Shown here one piece after another: positions 21,692 to 33,294 of a DNA stretch of 64,000 bases (positions are counted from its first letter, which is position 1; every line of letters begins with the position of its first letter). The stretch lies in NCBI GenBank assembly GCA_963691705.1, contig OY829540.1, positions 50,938,158-51,002,157 on the forward strand. The letters run 5' to 3'. Origin of the DNA: Viola odorata (taxonomy: Eukaryota > Streptophyta > Magnoliopsida > Malpighiales > Violaceae). A program made the translations under genes and the position numbers. The notes under the pieces were generated by a model. That model searched no databases. It worked only from the letters and a program-made list of their open reading frames with translations, and was not told where the DNA came from.

Positions 21692-22354
21692 CATAAATGA
21701 AACCTAATTCCAAGTATTCTACTAAAAGGAATCTTGAACAAACAGAAGGTAAATAACAAACTAATTAAACATCACAATTTTCATCAGAACAAAAAAATAA
21801 AAAAGAGAAGCAATAGGAAATTAGGAATGAATAAATGATGATGACGATTAGGAAAGAAGGGGGGAAGCAAATTACCTTGCTTCTTGAACTTGTGTGGCAG
21901 TGTGGTTGGCTTTTGTGATTGAGGTTTGAGAGTGATGACTAATGAGGTCGAGAGGGAGAGATAAGGGAGTGTGACTAGTGGTTGGTGATGAGGGAGAGAT
22001 GAGTGGAGAGGAGGGACATGGTCGGGGAGAGATGGGCGGCGACGACAGTAAGTGAGGGAGAGTCGTGAGTCGTGACTATGTAGTTGGGTTGGGAGGGAGC
22101 CGAGAGGGAGACAGTGTTTGTTGGTTCGGCGGGTTAGGGTTATAAGAGATGCTTATATAGTTAGGGTTAATTGGTGGGTCGAGTCGGTTATAAGCGGGTT
22201 TTAAAAATTCAACCCGCGATCTGACCTAACCCAACTATAACGGGTCGGTTATGTACCCATTAATCGTGGGTGAGGCAGTTTTGTTCTTTTGACGGGTTGG
22301 GTCGGGTCGGTTATGCTGGTCGGGCGGGTCGGGTCTATTTTTTGTACACCCCTA
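21692..22354. mobile_element. hAT-like element, left end missing
   Basis: The right end reads TTTTTTGTACACCCCTA, the reverse complement of the TAGGGGTGTACA terminus seen at 33303/34917. It is preceded by subterminal GGGTCGGGTCGG words (about 22190-22340), which are usual in hAT elements. No matching left terminus was found, so the other end was lost, perhaps through the copia and gypsy insertions. No transposase is visible. Confidence 0.55.
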
Positions 22355-22989
22355 GTGGGTCCCAAACACTTAGTACTTTATAAAGGAAGGAAAATTTTGT
22401 AGGGGTTTTGAAATTAAATTAAAATTCTATTCAAATTTGTGAAATGATGTTGTGATGTGCTTTATAGGAACACATTTTTTTTTATAAAAAAAAACAACTG
22501 ACTTGTGGTACAACCGAGGCTGTTGCAATAATAGGGCCCATCAACAGTCTATTTGGTCTAATATAAGAGACCCAAAATGTCTCTATTTTGCGTGGCCAAT
22601 TGAGACTAATCCTGATCGAGTTCTAATAACACCTAAATGGAGATGACTCTCTCATCATAGTTTTCTCCATTCTTAAGATTTTTATTGGAGAAAGTTGGAG
22701 ACCTTTGGTTTAGGATGAACAAATCTGTTACCATTTAACCACAATTAATATTGTTTGTTGGCCCAAAGGGTTCAATAATCATATTTTGATGATTTTAAGC
22801 CTATTCACCACCTTTAGGCCTCTTGGTCTCTCAGGTTCAACCCCCAAATTTTTTAAAACCATCTATTTTGGTAATTGTATTTTTTTTTCGGAAAATACAT
22901 GTAAGGTCCTTTAAAGATTTATTTTTTTATCCCTTATGCATTCAGTTTGATCATTTTTTATATGCAATTTGATAATTTTATTATCCCAT
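22355..22989. other. Intergenic DNA, no gene seen
   Basis: AT-rich DNA with no ORF of note and no repeat structure that I could resolve. Confidence 0.4.
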
Positions 22990-23658
22990 TTCTTTGTTGG
23001 TTAACAACTAACCAAAGTTCATTTTTCAGTATTCCTATAAGCTTTTTGTATGGAGGAGAGACTCATTTCTCAATCAATCATGCCTCAACTAGATAAATTC
23101 ACTTATTTTACACTCAGATTGGTTTCTTTCTTCTTTCTAGCAACTTCTCTTTTCTGTCTGAAAATGGGTTTGATTTGCTTCACTTATGAGAAATTCTACC
23201 AATTCTTCTTTCCAAATATCGATAATTTGAGTGGACATACTAAAGTTTCTGAAGCGGGAGCAACTACAATGGCTTTAGATCTTTGCTTTGGGTACCGCGG
23301 GAGACCAAACATTTTTGCAAAATCGAGGGGTAACCTTCCATTATAAGTCGATTCCTTTCATAAGCGTCTTAGCTTTGTGACATAAGTCAGTAAGTAAACC
23401 CGGGACAGATGCAACTAAGAACTTATGAATCCCTAAGTCTCTAGAACAAAGGAGAAAAATAAAGATGATGCTAACTTAACCGAAAGGTTTGGGGGTGAAG
23501 CTATGAACTCAAACTAGGTAGCTGGAAAGATCTTCAAATAGAGATCCACCTCAACTAGAATAAATCGTAGCTAAGATTCTTGTACTCACTCAACAACCAA
23601 CAAGAAGGTAGATTACTAGACGAAAGTAAGTACTAGTAGAGATAGTGGTGGAAGTGAG
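22990..23658 (+). other. Probable nuclear mitochondrial DNA (left part), with ATP8-like ORF start
   Basis: An ORF at 23050-23346 contains, from 23080, the residues MPQLDKFTYFT, the N-terminus of plant mitochondrial ATP8 (orfB). Sequence after that is not ATP8 (LRLVSFFFLATSLFC and on). Upstream bases (CAATCAATCATGCC) also resemble the plant mitochondrial leader. The following 300 bases have the even base composition of plant mitochondrial spacer DNA. The match covers only 11 residues, so the NUMT call is moderate. An ATP8 start fused to unrelated sequence is a common form of chimeric mitochondrial ORF. The block is interrupted at 23659 by an LTR element. Confidence 0.55.
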
Positions 23659-24965
23659 TGATATGATCTTAGCCCCATGGCACGCGCACAACGCACCATT
23701 AGGGTCGATCGAACTAAGATGTCAAGCCAAGGACATCACAAAGCAACCAGAGAGGTTAATACAACATCTACACATGGGAATGAGGCAAGAGACGCTACTG
23801 AGTCAAGCCTTTAGGCGAAGGATGACATGGAAGGTAGCTTGGAGGCTCCTATCGCAAGGTTTCACATCCATACGAGCCAAGTCATGGAAACGAAGCTTCA
23901 ATCGAGGATCCAAAGTAAATAAAAGACAGATTGATGTCTTAGGAGGATCGTGGCAATGTTTGAGGGTATTTTCACGAGTAAATTGCAAGATGGCTTGAAG
24001 TGACATTCTCGCACGCAAGTGGACAACGCACAGGCGCACCAGGCAACTGTGTCCGAGACCAATAGGTCATATCGAATCCAAACATGTGCGATACAATTGG
24101 ATTCATGAACTTCAAGATGTTATCAGGCCTTTTTCCAAATTTGAGCCCAAACGCACAAGCCGTTTGAGAGATAGCTCAGAGCTACATTTTGGCAGACAGA
24201 GTCCTACTCGGATTCGGACTTCCAAATGCGTCAGTCAATGCTTCTCAAATTATTTCGAACCTGTTATCTCCAGACTAGGAATAAATCACCCTTTCCAATA
24301 TTTTCATATGTTGGCTTTCGTTTGGAACAAGTTTCAGCCCAATCGGACGAGCGGATTGAAAGTTAGCGTCGATCGATATTTTGATGTGCAGTGTGAACGT
24401 GCAACAACCTACGACCTGGAGATTACGGCCCATCTTGGAGCCCAGCCGTGTGAAATCTATTATGAAGCTTGTGGAACTTATTTAGATATTTCTTATTTAT
24501 TTTATTAAGCTATTAGAGTTATTTATTAAATAGAACTTCTATTCCTACTAGTATTAGAAGTTATAGTTATAGTGAAACTTGTACTTACGCTAAACGCCTA
24601 TATATAGAGCCTTTTGTGCTCATTGTAAAGGGAGACGAATTTGATAATTAAACACAGAGATGTTTCTCTCAATTGTTCATGCGTGAATCTTGACCCTCAT
24701 TAAGTCTAAACACTCGATTAGGTTAGCAAGTAAAACCCAAAAGTTCAAACCCCATTGATTTGTAGCTCTAGTTTGATATTCACTGGTTGAATATAGGGTT
24801 AGAGATCATTTCAAGAACCTCACTTGATAAGTTTAGTTTGGCTAATACAGGATATTAGTAGGGTTAAGCAGTCTTGTTGAGTCTATTATTTTCGCATTGA
24901 AAACCAAGCCTTGAACTAGATCACAAAGTATGTGTTATGTATCCTACGCACCTATGATCGTATCA
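23659..24965 (+). repeat. Left LTR of the 13.8-kb element
   Basis: 1307 bp, TGATATGATCTTAG...TATGATCGTATCA. A CTATATATAGAGCC box occurs near 24597. The 141-codon ORF inside (24086-24508) has a counterpart in the right LTR but looks like LTR sequence without a known domain. Confidence 0.87.
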
Positions 24966-25433
24966 GTTTGTAGCGGAGCAAAGGAGTTCTAAGGTTTGGT
25001 AAGTTATCCTTTACGTTTCAAGTTTTTCTTTGCTGAGATTGATTCTTCTTCTACCCGATCTAAATCAATCTCCTTGCGTCTCGTGTGTTAGTTATTTGTG
25101 TGTCAAGTCGATCTAGGGTTTCTAGATCTTGTTTGCGTCTTTGTGTGTGTAAATCGTTGTGAGATTTGTAGTGTCATTTTGAATACAAAAATTTATCCCC
25201 AAAGTGTCAAGAAAAAGAGTCACAAAAATCCAAAGTGTCTTTCTTTTAATTGTTGTTTAGTGTCATTCAAAGAGTCAAAAAAAATCAAAAATACAAAATA
25301 CTAGAAGTCGTTTCGAAGCTATTTCAAAAAGAATCATTTGATTTGGTGGTCTGATTCAAGAGATATCAAAGATATAAAATCGCAAACCCTAAATCGCACA
25401 CATACACATCATTCACAGTTTTGCGAATTGTTT
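24966..25433 (+). other. Leader of the 13.8-kb element
   Basis: GTTTGTAGCGGAGC follows the LTR. It resembles the TGGTAGCGGAGC found after the copia LTR at 42967 and is the probable primer binding region, though degraded. No gene is seen. Confidence 0.4.
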
Positions 25434-26440
25434 TGAGTCTTCTATCGAGTTTTGAGATTTTTATTGATTCCTAACATTATCTTCTAGTCCAGTTGTGTAT
25501 TTGTTTAGTTGATTGCTTTAGCAACTACTCAAGTATTCAACCTCCAAACTTATTTTGAAGCTAGTTGTCCTTGTGTGTCTTCTTGGAAGCTTTCTTTGGA
25601 ATTCTCGAGTCATTAACGGTTCACTTAGGGATAATTAGGAGGACTACTGACAAGAAAAAGTGAGTGACTTGTGAGGGAATTAGAGATATTAAACACGAGA
25701 GTAAACACGTGAGGGAGTGCTAGGTTTAGTGAAATTTTACGTCGTTTGTTCTTGTTGTAAAATTTCAGGAATGACAAGTGGATCAGAAAAAGGATCGGAG
25801 GGAACCTTGATAAGCGAAATCCTCAAGATGCTCCACATCCTCAATACAAAGTTTGATGTTATAGGCGATTGAAGGACTAAGACCGAGACACCTAGAGAAA
25901 GAGTGTTGAATAAGCGTTTGGTCCAAAACGCTAATATTATTATTTTGAGTCTTCTATCGAGTCTTTGAGTTTTTTATTGATTCCTAACATTATCTTATAC
26001 TCTAGTTGTGTATTTTTTTAGTTTATTTCTTTTGCAACTACTCAAGTATTCAACCTCCAAACTTGTTTCGAAGCTAGTTGTCCTTGTGTGTCTTCTTGGA
26101 AGCCTTTCTTTGCAATTCTCGAGTCATTAACGGTTCACTTAGGGATAATTGAGAGGACTACTGCCAAGACAAAGTGAGTGACTTGTGAGGGCATTAGAGA
26201 GAGTAAACACATGAGAGAGTGCTAGGTTTAGTGAAATTTTACGTCTTTTGTTCTTGTTGTGAAATTTCAGGAATGACAAGAGGATCAGAGAAATGATTGG
26301 AGGGAACCTTGACAAGCGAAATCCTTAAGATGCTCCATATCCTCAATACAAAGTTTGATGTTATAGGCGATTGGAGGACTAAGACCGAGACACCTAGAGA
26401 AATAGTGTTAAATGAGCGTTTGGTCCAAAACGCTAACATT
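25434..26440 (+). repeat. Tandem duplication of the leader and start of gag
   Basis: About 500 bp (25434-25946) is repeated at 25949-26440. Both copies run from GAGTCTTCTATCGAGT to CTTGGTCCAAAACGCTAA-type sequence and include a start-like ATGACAAG and ISEILKM(L)LHILNTKFDVIGD. The copies differ by scattered substitutions and small indels, so the duplication is not recent. Confidence 0.8.
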
Positions 26441-27117
26441 ATTGGTGCATCGAACTCTCACACATTTGGTATGCCGTGACTAGATAATAAAAATAAGAGT
26501 TTGCTTGATGATCTAGTCGAGAGAGATAAAGGCGGAGGAGAGGTAGCACCAAGGAGTACAAATGAGTCAAGGATTGCCGAGGTAGACCCTAGACACAATC
26601 CAACGCGCAAGACCCTAAGGCGCGATACGGTGCAGGGTAGCCAAGCGACTTGTACACAAGGATCCAAAGAGTATAATAATGATAGAACGTTGGTCACTAA
26701 GCATCACTTCAGTGTACAACTCGCTACCTAATTGAAGGAAAGTGGTGCGCTTTAACTATCAACGATGGGAGTTCGGCGAACTATGCAAGCGCATTGCTTG
26801 TAGACAAATTAAACCTCCCAACTATTGAGCATCCAAAACCCTACTTGCTGCAATGTATGAACAGTGGTAAAGAGTGGAAGGTAACTAAGCAAGTTTCAAT
26901 TTCATTCTCTATTAAAAGATATAAGGATGAAATCCTTTGCGATGTGATACCGATGTGGTCAAGTCATGTCGTTCTTGGTCAACCATGGCAGCAAGATAGA
27001 AGAGCCACTCATGGAGGGAAGGAAAGCCTTTACAAGTTGGTAAAGGATGACCGAAAGTGTTCATTATTTTCACTAACGCCTCTTGAAATCCTTGAGGATC
27101 AAAATCTACTAAAGTAG
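25770..27117 (+). pseudogene. Gag N-terminus and retroviral-type protease remnant
   Basis: A gag-like start (SEKGSEGTLISEILK) is followed after several stops by a protease region at about 26750-27117. Its residues LTINDGSSANYASALLVDKL, then FSIKRYKDEILCDVIPM and HVVLGQPWQ, match the order of plant Ty3/gypsy proteases. The active site reads N-D-G-S in place of the usual D-S/T/G-G. From 27195 to 27360 a charged repeat of PHxKxEH units follows. Frames are broken, and no reverse transcriptase is found downstream. Confidence 0.65.
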
Positions 27118-27829
27118 AAGTATGCCGAATGGGAAGTCGCTAGAGATATTAAGAGAGAAAGAGAGTAATTGAGAGTTGAAAAGGAGAGAATGAGTGAAAA
27201 AAAATAACCCCCATAAAAATAGAGAGCATGGGCAAATAGAGAGTAATCAAAACAGCCCCTATGAAAAGATTGAGCATAGGAAAAGAGATAGTGAGCAAAA
27301 CATCCCGCATAAAAAGAGTGAGGATGCGAGAGGAAAACACATGCATGAAAAGAGTGAGCATTCAGAGAGTGAAATTTGTGAGATAAAAGGAGAGGATAAG
27401 AAAAGAAATTGATTGTTTATGCCAAAGGGAGAGAAGAGAGTGACGCATTATGTTTGCGCAAAATTTGTTTTGGCGCAAGCCCTTCAAAACTGCATTTTTT
27501 GCCATTGCGCCTTGATTCTTATAACCCTAATGAATCCGTTTCTTCTCCTATTTGTTATTCTTATCTTATGCAGGTAATTAAGGATTTAATTCCAGAGAAG
27601 ACAGCCCATATCCAATTGCCAATTAGAAGGATTACACAAGGCGTCCATTCGATAAGCGGTTTGGTCAACATTAACCACCAAGGTGATGTGTATCCCTCTT
27701 GTCCTAACAAAAGTTTAAATGGATTTTCACATACGTTTACATTGAATAACTATTCTTCCAAGTGTGAATTTAATGACAATTTTGTGTTTAAGTCGACAGG
27801 ACTTAGAGGAGCTCTTTTCAGACACAATT

Positions 27830-28172
27830 GTCACCCCTACAGTAACCGCGAAAAACAAATTCCTCCCCCGAACTTCAAAAATGCTAATACACCTCCCCTG
27901 GACTATTTTTTTCGGGCAAAAAGGCCCTTCAATGCACATTTTTACAATTTTTTTTAAATTTGTAAAAATTCTAAAAAAAATGAAATTAACCTAAAAATCA
28001 AGAAACATTATAAAAAATTCCAAAAAATCACAAAAAAATGTAATTAATTATGGACAGAAGGGGCTAATTGCACGGTCAACGTAGTTCAGGGGAGGTGTAT
28101 TAGCGTTTTTGAAGTTCGGGGGAGGAGTTTATTTTTCGCGGTTAGTACAGGGGTGTTTTAAGCTATTACCCC
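27830..28172. mobile_element. Fold-back MITE with long inverted arms
   Basis: The left arm (27832-27915: CACCCCTACAGTAACCGCG, then CTCCCCCGAACTTC and AATACACCTCCCCTG) is matched inverted at about 28072-28170. The arms are about 85-100 bp and nearly identical. The right arm reaches further (TTTTAAGCTATTACCCC) than the left, so the left end is worn and I could not fix a target duplication. Mutator-like fold-back elements have this form. Confidence 0.65.
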
Positions 28173-28710
28173 TTGTTTATATCGGTCGCATGATCTTTTG
28201 CAAAATTTTGATAAGAATGATGTGTTTAATGATTTTTTGATGATCTAGTGTGATTTAATTAATATTATTTATTAATTTATAGGAATGTTGTGTCGTCACA
28301 TGGTGTTCATTTGAGTCTTATTGGTAGTATTGATAAAAAGTCACTTAGTGAAAAAGTCGCTTGAGATTACACTTAAGGTTAATCCTAATGCTAATGACTC
28401 TAATTTTTATATGATCTCTAATGATTATTTATTTGAAATAAAATCTATGTTTTGTATGCATAAAGGATATCATAGCAAGTGCGAACGCTTGCATTAGTTG
28501 TATTGTCCGTTGCATATTATGGTTGTGCATTGGTCACATGATGATGGTTTGATACATCCTTATGGTAAAACTATTACTAGAATAATCTTTAAGGATGTTA
28601 TACTTTCATATGTTATTCCTTGGAGTTTTGTTAGTAATCAAAAGGAGGAGTCCTTTAGCGACTTAGGTCAAGAATTGTGGCGGTCATTGAATGCACCGAA
28701 GGAGCAATAT
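28173..28710 (+). other. Internal DNA of the 13.8-kb element
   Basis: AT-rich DNA with short ORFs only; no domain recognised. It ends at the AATAT target of the nested element. Confidence 0.4.
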
Positions 28711-29354
28711 TGATACAATCTTGGTTCCGTTTTGATGGATGGAACCCAAAAGTTAGATCTAGCCCTCTTTGGGAGATTGGTTGATGAACGACGGAAGAGA
28801 TGATGAAGTGAAGATGGAGTTGATGCAGCGAATAGATATTAGATTGATGGAGATATGCAAATAAGTAACTCACAACTACAACAAACCCTCCTAACAACTT
28901 GGTTAGGCAGCCTTGTTATAATAACTATGAGGTTCTCTACTCTAGATTGACCTTCTCAAGAACATGCTTGAGCAACCCGATTCATGAGGAAGATAAAGAT
29001 AAACAAGAAAACCCTAAATGAGCACTTAAGGTGCACTTGTTCTTTGTAGAGGAGAAAACTCAACAAAACAAAGACCCCTTACAACTGACCTATCTCTAGA
29101 TATTTATAGTAGGTTTAGTTACAAGGGAAAGCCCTAAAATACCCCTTTAAACAAAATAGCCCATTCAGCTTAAGCACCCAAAACTCCAGTCCTTAGCGGC
29201 ATCCCTCCTTCTCTCTGCACGCGTGAGGGGAAAGTTAGGCCACGCGGGTGGCCTTTCATGGGTGAGGCATGATGGGTCCACGCTCGTATCACCAGGCCAC
29301 GCTGGTCTTTCATGGACGAGGCATGCGCACATGGATGGGTCCTCGCTCTTATCA
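28711..29354 (-). repeat. LTR of nested element (left, shortened)
   Basis: TGATACAATCTTGG...CTCTTATCA. Compared with the other LTR it lacks one CTTAGCGG...CCGCTAAG unit and half of the second. Confidence 0.87.
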
Positions 29355-29388
29355 TCCCATCCCTCTTCGAGGAGATTTGTCCTCGAAT

Positions 29389-31041
29389 CTATAGCTTTGA
29401 GAAGGTGAGATCGAGGCACGCTTCTTGCACACGTTGCTTCTTTGTGTAGGCGCTTTGCAAATGAGGAACAAATGTCTCCACATATGGGACTTGGCGAGCC
29501 GTTGGCAGGAAAGGATGAAAAAGTAAATAATGCACCACCATATGCTCACGAGGTCGGCTAGGGAGGTAGCAAAGGAATGGGTCCTCATAAGCGCCCAACT
29601 CTTTAAAAAAATGAGTGGGAAACTCCTGCACAAGAGACTCACAAAGAGAAGAAACATAGAGATCAATGTTAGGATGAGCGAAGAGATCCTCGTTGCTCAA
29701 AGGCACGCTCATTGGATCATTAGCAAATAAGATATTCTCTCTAATTCTCATCTCACTTTCGTCTCTCACACTTCCAACCCTTGTTGGTGTTTCCTTACCC
29801 TTTTCACTCCCAAACATAGCATTGCTAAACTCAAACAAAGGTTTGACAATAATTATGAACACATTCGTGTCAATGCTTTTTTTCACACCCTTACTTTTCA
29901 CTCCACTCATGTCTTTATCAATGGAAATTTCACACACAACATTCTTCTTTTTCTCTCCACACAATCCCTCATTCACATGCTCACTCTTTTCATGCGGGCT
30001 ATTTTTTACATTCACATTTTTCACTCTATTGTTAGGGCATATATCGCTCAAGTGCCCTCTACCGGTACATGTGGTGCAAAATATATCCATTGCCCTTTGG
30101 GGAGTAGAAGAAGAAATGGAAAAGGGAGTGGAGTCCACTCGGATATTGCCTCGATTCCTATGCGCTCGGTTACCTCTTGGTTCATATGGCGCGGTCACAT
30201 AGAAGTCGTTGTAGTGTGTGGGTCGGCATAGTTCATTATAAGGCTCTCAGATATGCTGGAATGACGCACGAGTGGATGGGCCATGGCCAAGGCCATGTGT
30301 GGAGGGACTGAAACCATAGCTTGAATGAGGAGGATCTCAAAATGGTGATGGTTGTGGGTATCGTGGAATAGCTCTTCAACTTTGCTGCAATTCGTGGGCA
30401 TTTCGGCCTTGATGAGGCCGAACCCTAGGTAGAGGTGGGGGAGGTGCTCGGTAGTGTATTCTATCATGATTATTGCGGACTTGTGCACTTGAGTAGAGGA
30501 AGCGTCGTCTAGAATTGGGGTTATGGCCAAGGCTTTGGTTGGACACGGAACCAAGGCCATAGCTAGAGACATGTGGAGTTAGAGGCTCGTCGTAGTCTTT
30601 ATACTCATGACAACGTTCGTCCTCACTAGCAATACTAGGTTCATAGTCATCCGCACCACAAGGATCGCATGCTTCATTACCATAAAATGGATAGCTATCA
30701 TATGCATGAGAATGGAAGCCATCATCATCGTATGGGTCGTAGCAAGCTTCACCATATGAGTTATAACCAGCATCCCCGATGCAGTTGGAGGTTTCACCAT
30801 CTTCGTATGTCCCTTAGTTATAGGTCGGTTGCCCATAATAATGATGCACACTAGTCTCACAAGAACCAACATCATCATAGCTAGAAACACTTTGTGCATC
30901 ATATGCAAGAGGTTCACGCGCATAAGTACACTTCGCCCAAGCAGAATTGGCATCATAAGAACAAGAAACGTGGCAATCATCCTCAACCATTTCACAAGCA
31001 TCACTCTCATAATAAGGATTATCATCATAATAAGTAGACAT
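29389..31041 (-). pseudogene. Gag of the nested element
   Basis: A single minus-strand frame runs 31041 to 29389 with stops (at 30814 and others around 30250-30370). The N-terminal part is rich in Tyr, Asp and Ser (MSTYYDDNPYYESDACEM). The C-terminal open part (30200-29389) has the zinc knuckle CTTCTGRGHLSDIC, a SPHEKSEH motif like the PHxKxEH repeats of the host element, and then FEFSNAMF and on. The shared motif suggests that this element and its host belong to related gypsy families. The open part has no ATG at its start (it opens with GTG), so it is not a free gene. Confidence 0.65.
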
Positions 31042-31799
31042 AGTAAAATACCTATAAAAAGAACAAACTATAGATATACATATAGGTTAGTGAAACAAAT
31101 CGCTCCCTCACGTGTTTACACTCGTGTTTAAGCACTCGAAAAATTGAACTCTTGCTTTGACTTACCCCTTTTGTGTTTTTTTTTTTATAAATGAGTGAAA
31201 AGTAGTTCAAGAGGTAAGGTGTATGACAGGGAGTACAAATGTGAAAGTGTATGACAGAGAGTACAAATGAGAAAGTGTATGACAAGTAATTCAAAAAGAA
31301 GATATTTGTACAACTATCTAAATGAAAGTTCTAAGGGAAGCTAAACAAATGCTTGACTAGGAATAAGTGGGTGAATACTTGGCTAGAAGTGGATGTGGTA
31401 TGGCCGGCCATGTGTGGAATTAGGGTTCTTCATAGATGAACATTTGAAGAACAAGATGAACACAAACACATATATCTAAGTAATATTCAGCCAACAAGAT
31501 CAAAGCACCCCAAAAATGGCAAAATCTAAAAATTATAATAACTTTCCTCAACTAAAGTACGAGATGGATGATGGATTTCTACGGATGGAAAATCAATTTC
31601 GATGGATGAAAAACTAAAAAAAATGATTTCTTCTGATGAACAAAATTTCTCTCTGGATGAAAAGTTGTAAAATATGAGATCTACAGATAAAAAGATGAAC
31701 AAGCTGATTTCTATAAATGAAAGTATGAACAATATAGTTTCTATGGTTTAAAATAAGAAAAACCAACCTAGAAGACAACCATGAAGCTACGCTACCACA

Positions 31800-32501
31800 T
31801 GATACAATCTTGGTTCTGTTTTGATGGATGGAACCTAAAAGTTGGATCTAGCCCTCTTTGGGATATTGGTTGATGAACGACGAAAGAGATGATGAAGTGA
31901 AGATGGAGTTGATGCAGCGAATAGATATTAGATTGATGGAGATATACAAATAAGTCACTCACAACTACAACAAACCCTCCTAACAACTTGGTAAGGCAAC
32001 CTTGTTACAATAACTATGAGGTTCTCTACTCTAGATCGACCCTCTCAAGAACATGCTTGAGCAACCCGATTCATGAGGAAGATAAAGATAAACAAGAAAA
32101 CCCTAAATGAGCACTTAAGGTGCATTTGTTCTTTGTAGAGGAGAAAACTCAACAAAACAAAGACCCCTTACAACTGACCTATCTCTAGCTATTTATAGTA
32201 GGTTTAGTTACAAGGGAAAGCCCTAAAATACCTCTTTAAATAAAATAGCCCATTCAGCCTAGGCACCCTTAGCGGTATGCCGCTAAGCACTGCCTCAAAA
32301 GGACCCAAAACTCCAGTCCTTAGCGGCATGCCGCTAAGCACTATCTCCCTCCTTCTCTCTGCACGCGTGCGGGGAAACCTAGGCCACGCGGGTGGCCTTT
32401 CACAGGCGAGGCATGACGGGTCCACGCTCGTATCACCAGGCCACGCAGGTGGCTTTTTGTGGGCGAGGCATGCGCACATGGACGGGTCCACGCTCTTATC
32501 A
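31800..32501 (-). repeat. LTR of nested element (right, full length)
   Basis: 702 bp, TGATACAATCTTGG...CTCTTATCA. It contains two 20-bp palindromes at 32268-32287 (one mismatch pair) and 32319-32338 (perfect, CTTAGCGGCATGCCGCTAAG). Confidence 0.88.
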
Positions 32502-32506
32502 AATAT

Positions 32507-33294
32507 GTATCCTTACCACCATAATTTTTTACGTGACCCAAGGTGGGCGAGCAATCTCTTGGAGCCATGAGACGTGTGTTGGTTTGTAAGTATGAGTTTA
32601 CTTGGAAGGAATGTTTTCCGTTTCTTTTATATACTTACCACCTTTTCATACACACTATTATTTTTGGTGTGTTATTGAAACACATGTGTGATTTTATTCT
32701 TATGGCATTATTCGATTTAATGTTGTTGCCTTTGAGTATTCATTGAGCCTAATTCTTAGTGATTTTACCACTTGTTTCCATGTTTATTTGAATGGTAATT
32801 CTATTGATTTCAGTATGAATTCCATGATTATCACAGGAAGCAAATCTAAAGAGGAAGTGAGGAAAAGGGGCAGAATAGAGTCAAAATCTGGACAGAATGG
32901 AGCAGACACCTTTCTTGACCAAGAACAACTTCTTGGCCAAAACGATCCTTGATAATATGGACCAAGATATACACAATCTACCGAATTCTGCACACAAAAG
33001 GAAAAGATCAAATGAAGAATCCAGCGGATCTCCCGCATTCATTCTCGCGATTCCAACATTTATTCTCCAGATTAGCAGAAGATATATTATCTCATTTAGA
33101 ATTCAAAGATCAGGATCAGAAGATTAGATTTGCGATTTGATTTGATAATCTAGAATTTAATTTAGAATCAAATTGCAATTAAACTATTTTTAGGGATTTG
33201 ATAGGGAGAAGGAACACTATAAATACTCTCCCTTACTCTCCCTAAATGATCCTTGATCTTATCATCCATCATCCGGCGGGCAGCTGCTCTTCTT
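32507..33294 (+). other. Internal DNA of the 13.8-kb element
   Basis: No gene recognised; short ORFs only. It ends at the hAT target duplication CTCTTCTC (33295-33302). Confidence 0.4.

Larger units (their letters stand above)
28711..32501 (-). mobile_element. Nested gag-only LTR element (TR-GAG type), minus strand
   Basis: LTRs at 31800-32501 (702 bp) and 28711-29354 (644 bp), flanked by AATAT duplications at 28706-28710 and 32502-32506. The minus-strand orientation is shown by the gag zinc knuckle on that strand and by a polypurine run (AGAGGGATGGGA) just before the LTR at 29354 when read on the minus strand. There is no protease, RT or integrase. Non-autonomous elements that keep only gag have been described in plants as TR-GAG. 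The LTRs differ in length because the left one lost about 60 bp around a palindromic motif. Confidence 0.85.

Noticed and set aside
24086..24508. 141-codon ORF in the left LTR of the 13.8-kb element, with a counterpart in the right LTR (36519-37013)
   Set aside because: Both copies descend from one LTR, so similarity is expected; no domain is recognisable and the frames end differently. Treated as LTR non-coding sequence.
28711..32501. A tandem segmental duplication rather than an LTR element
   Set aside because: The repeats start TG and end CA, are flanked by a 5-bp AATAT duplication, and enclose a gag knuckle with an adjacent polypurine tract.
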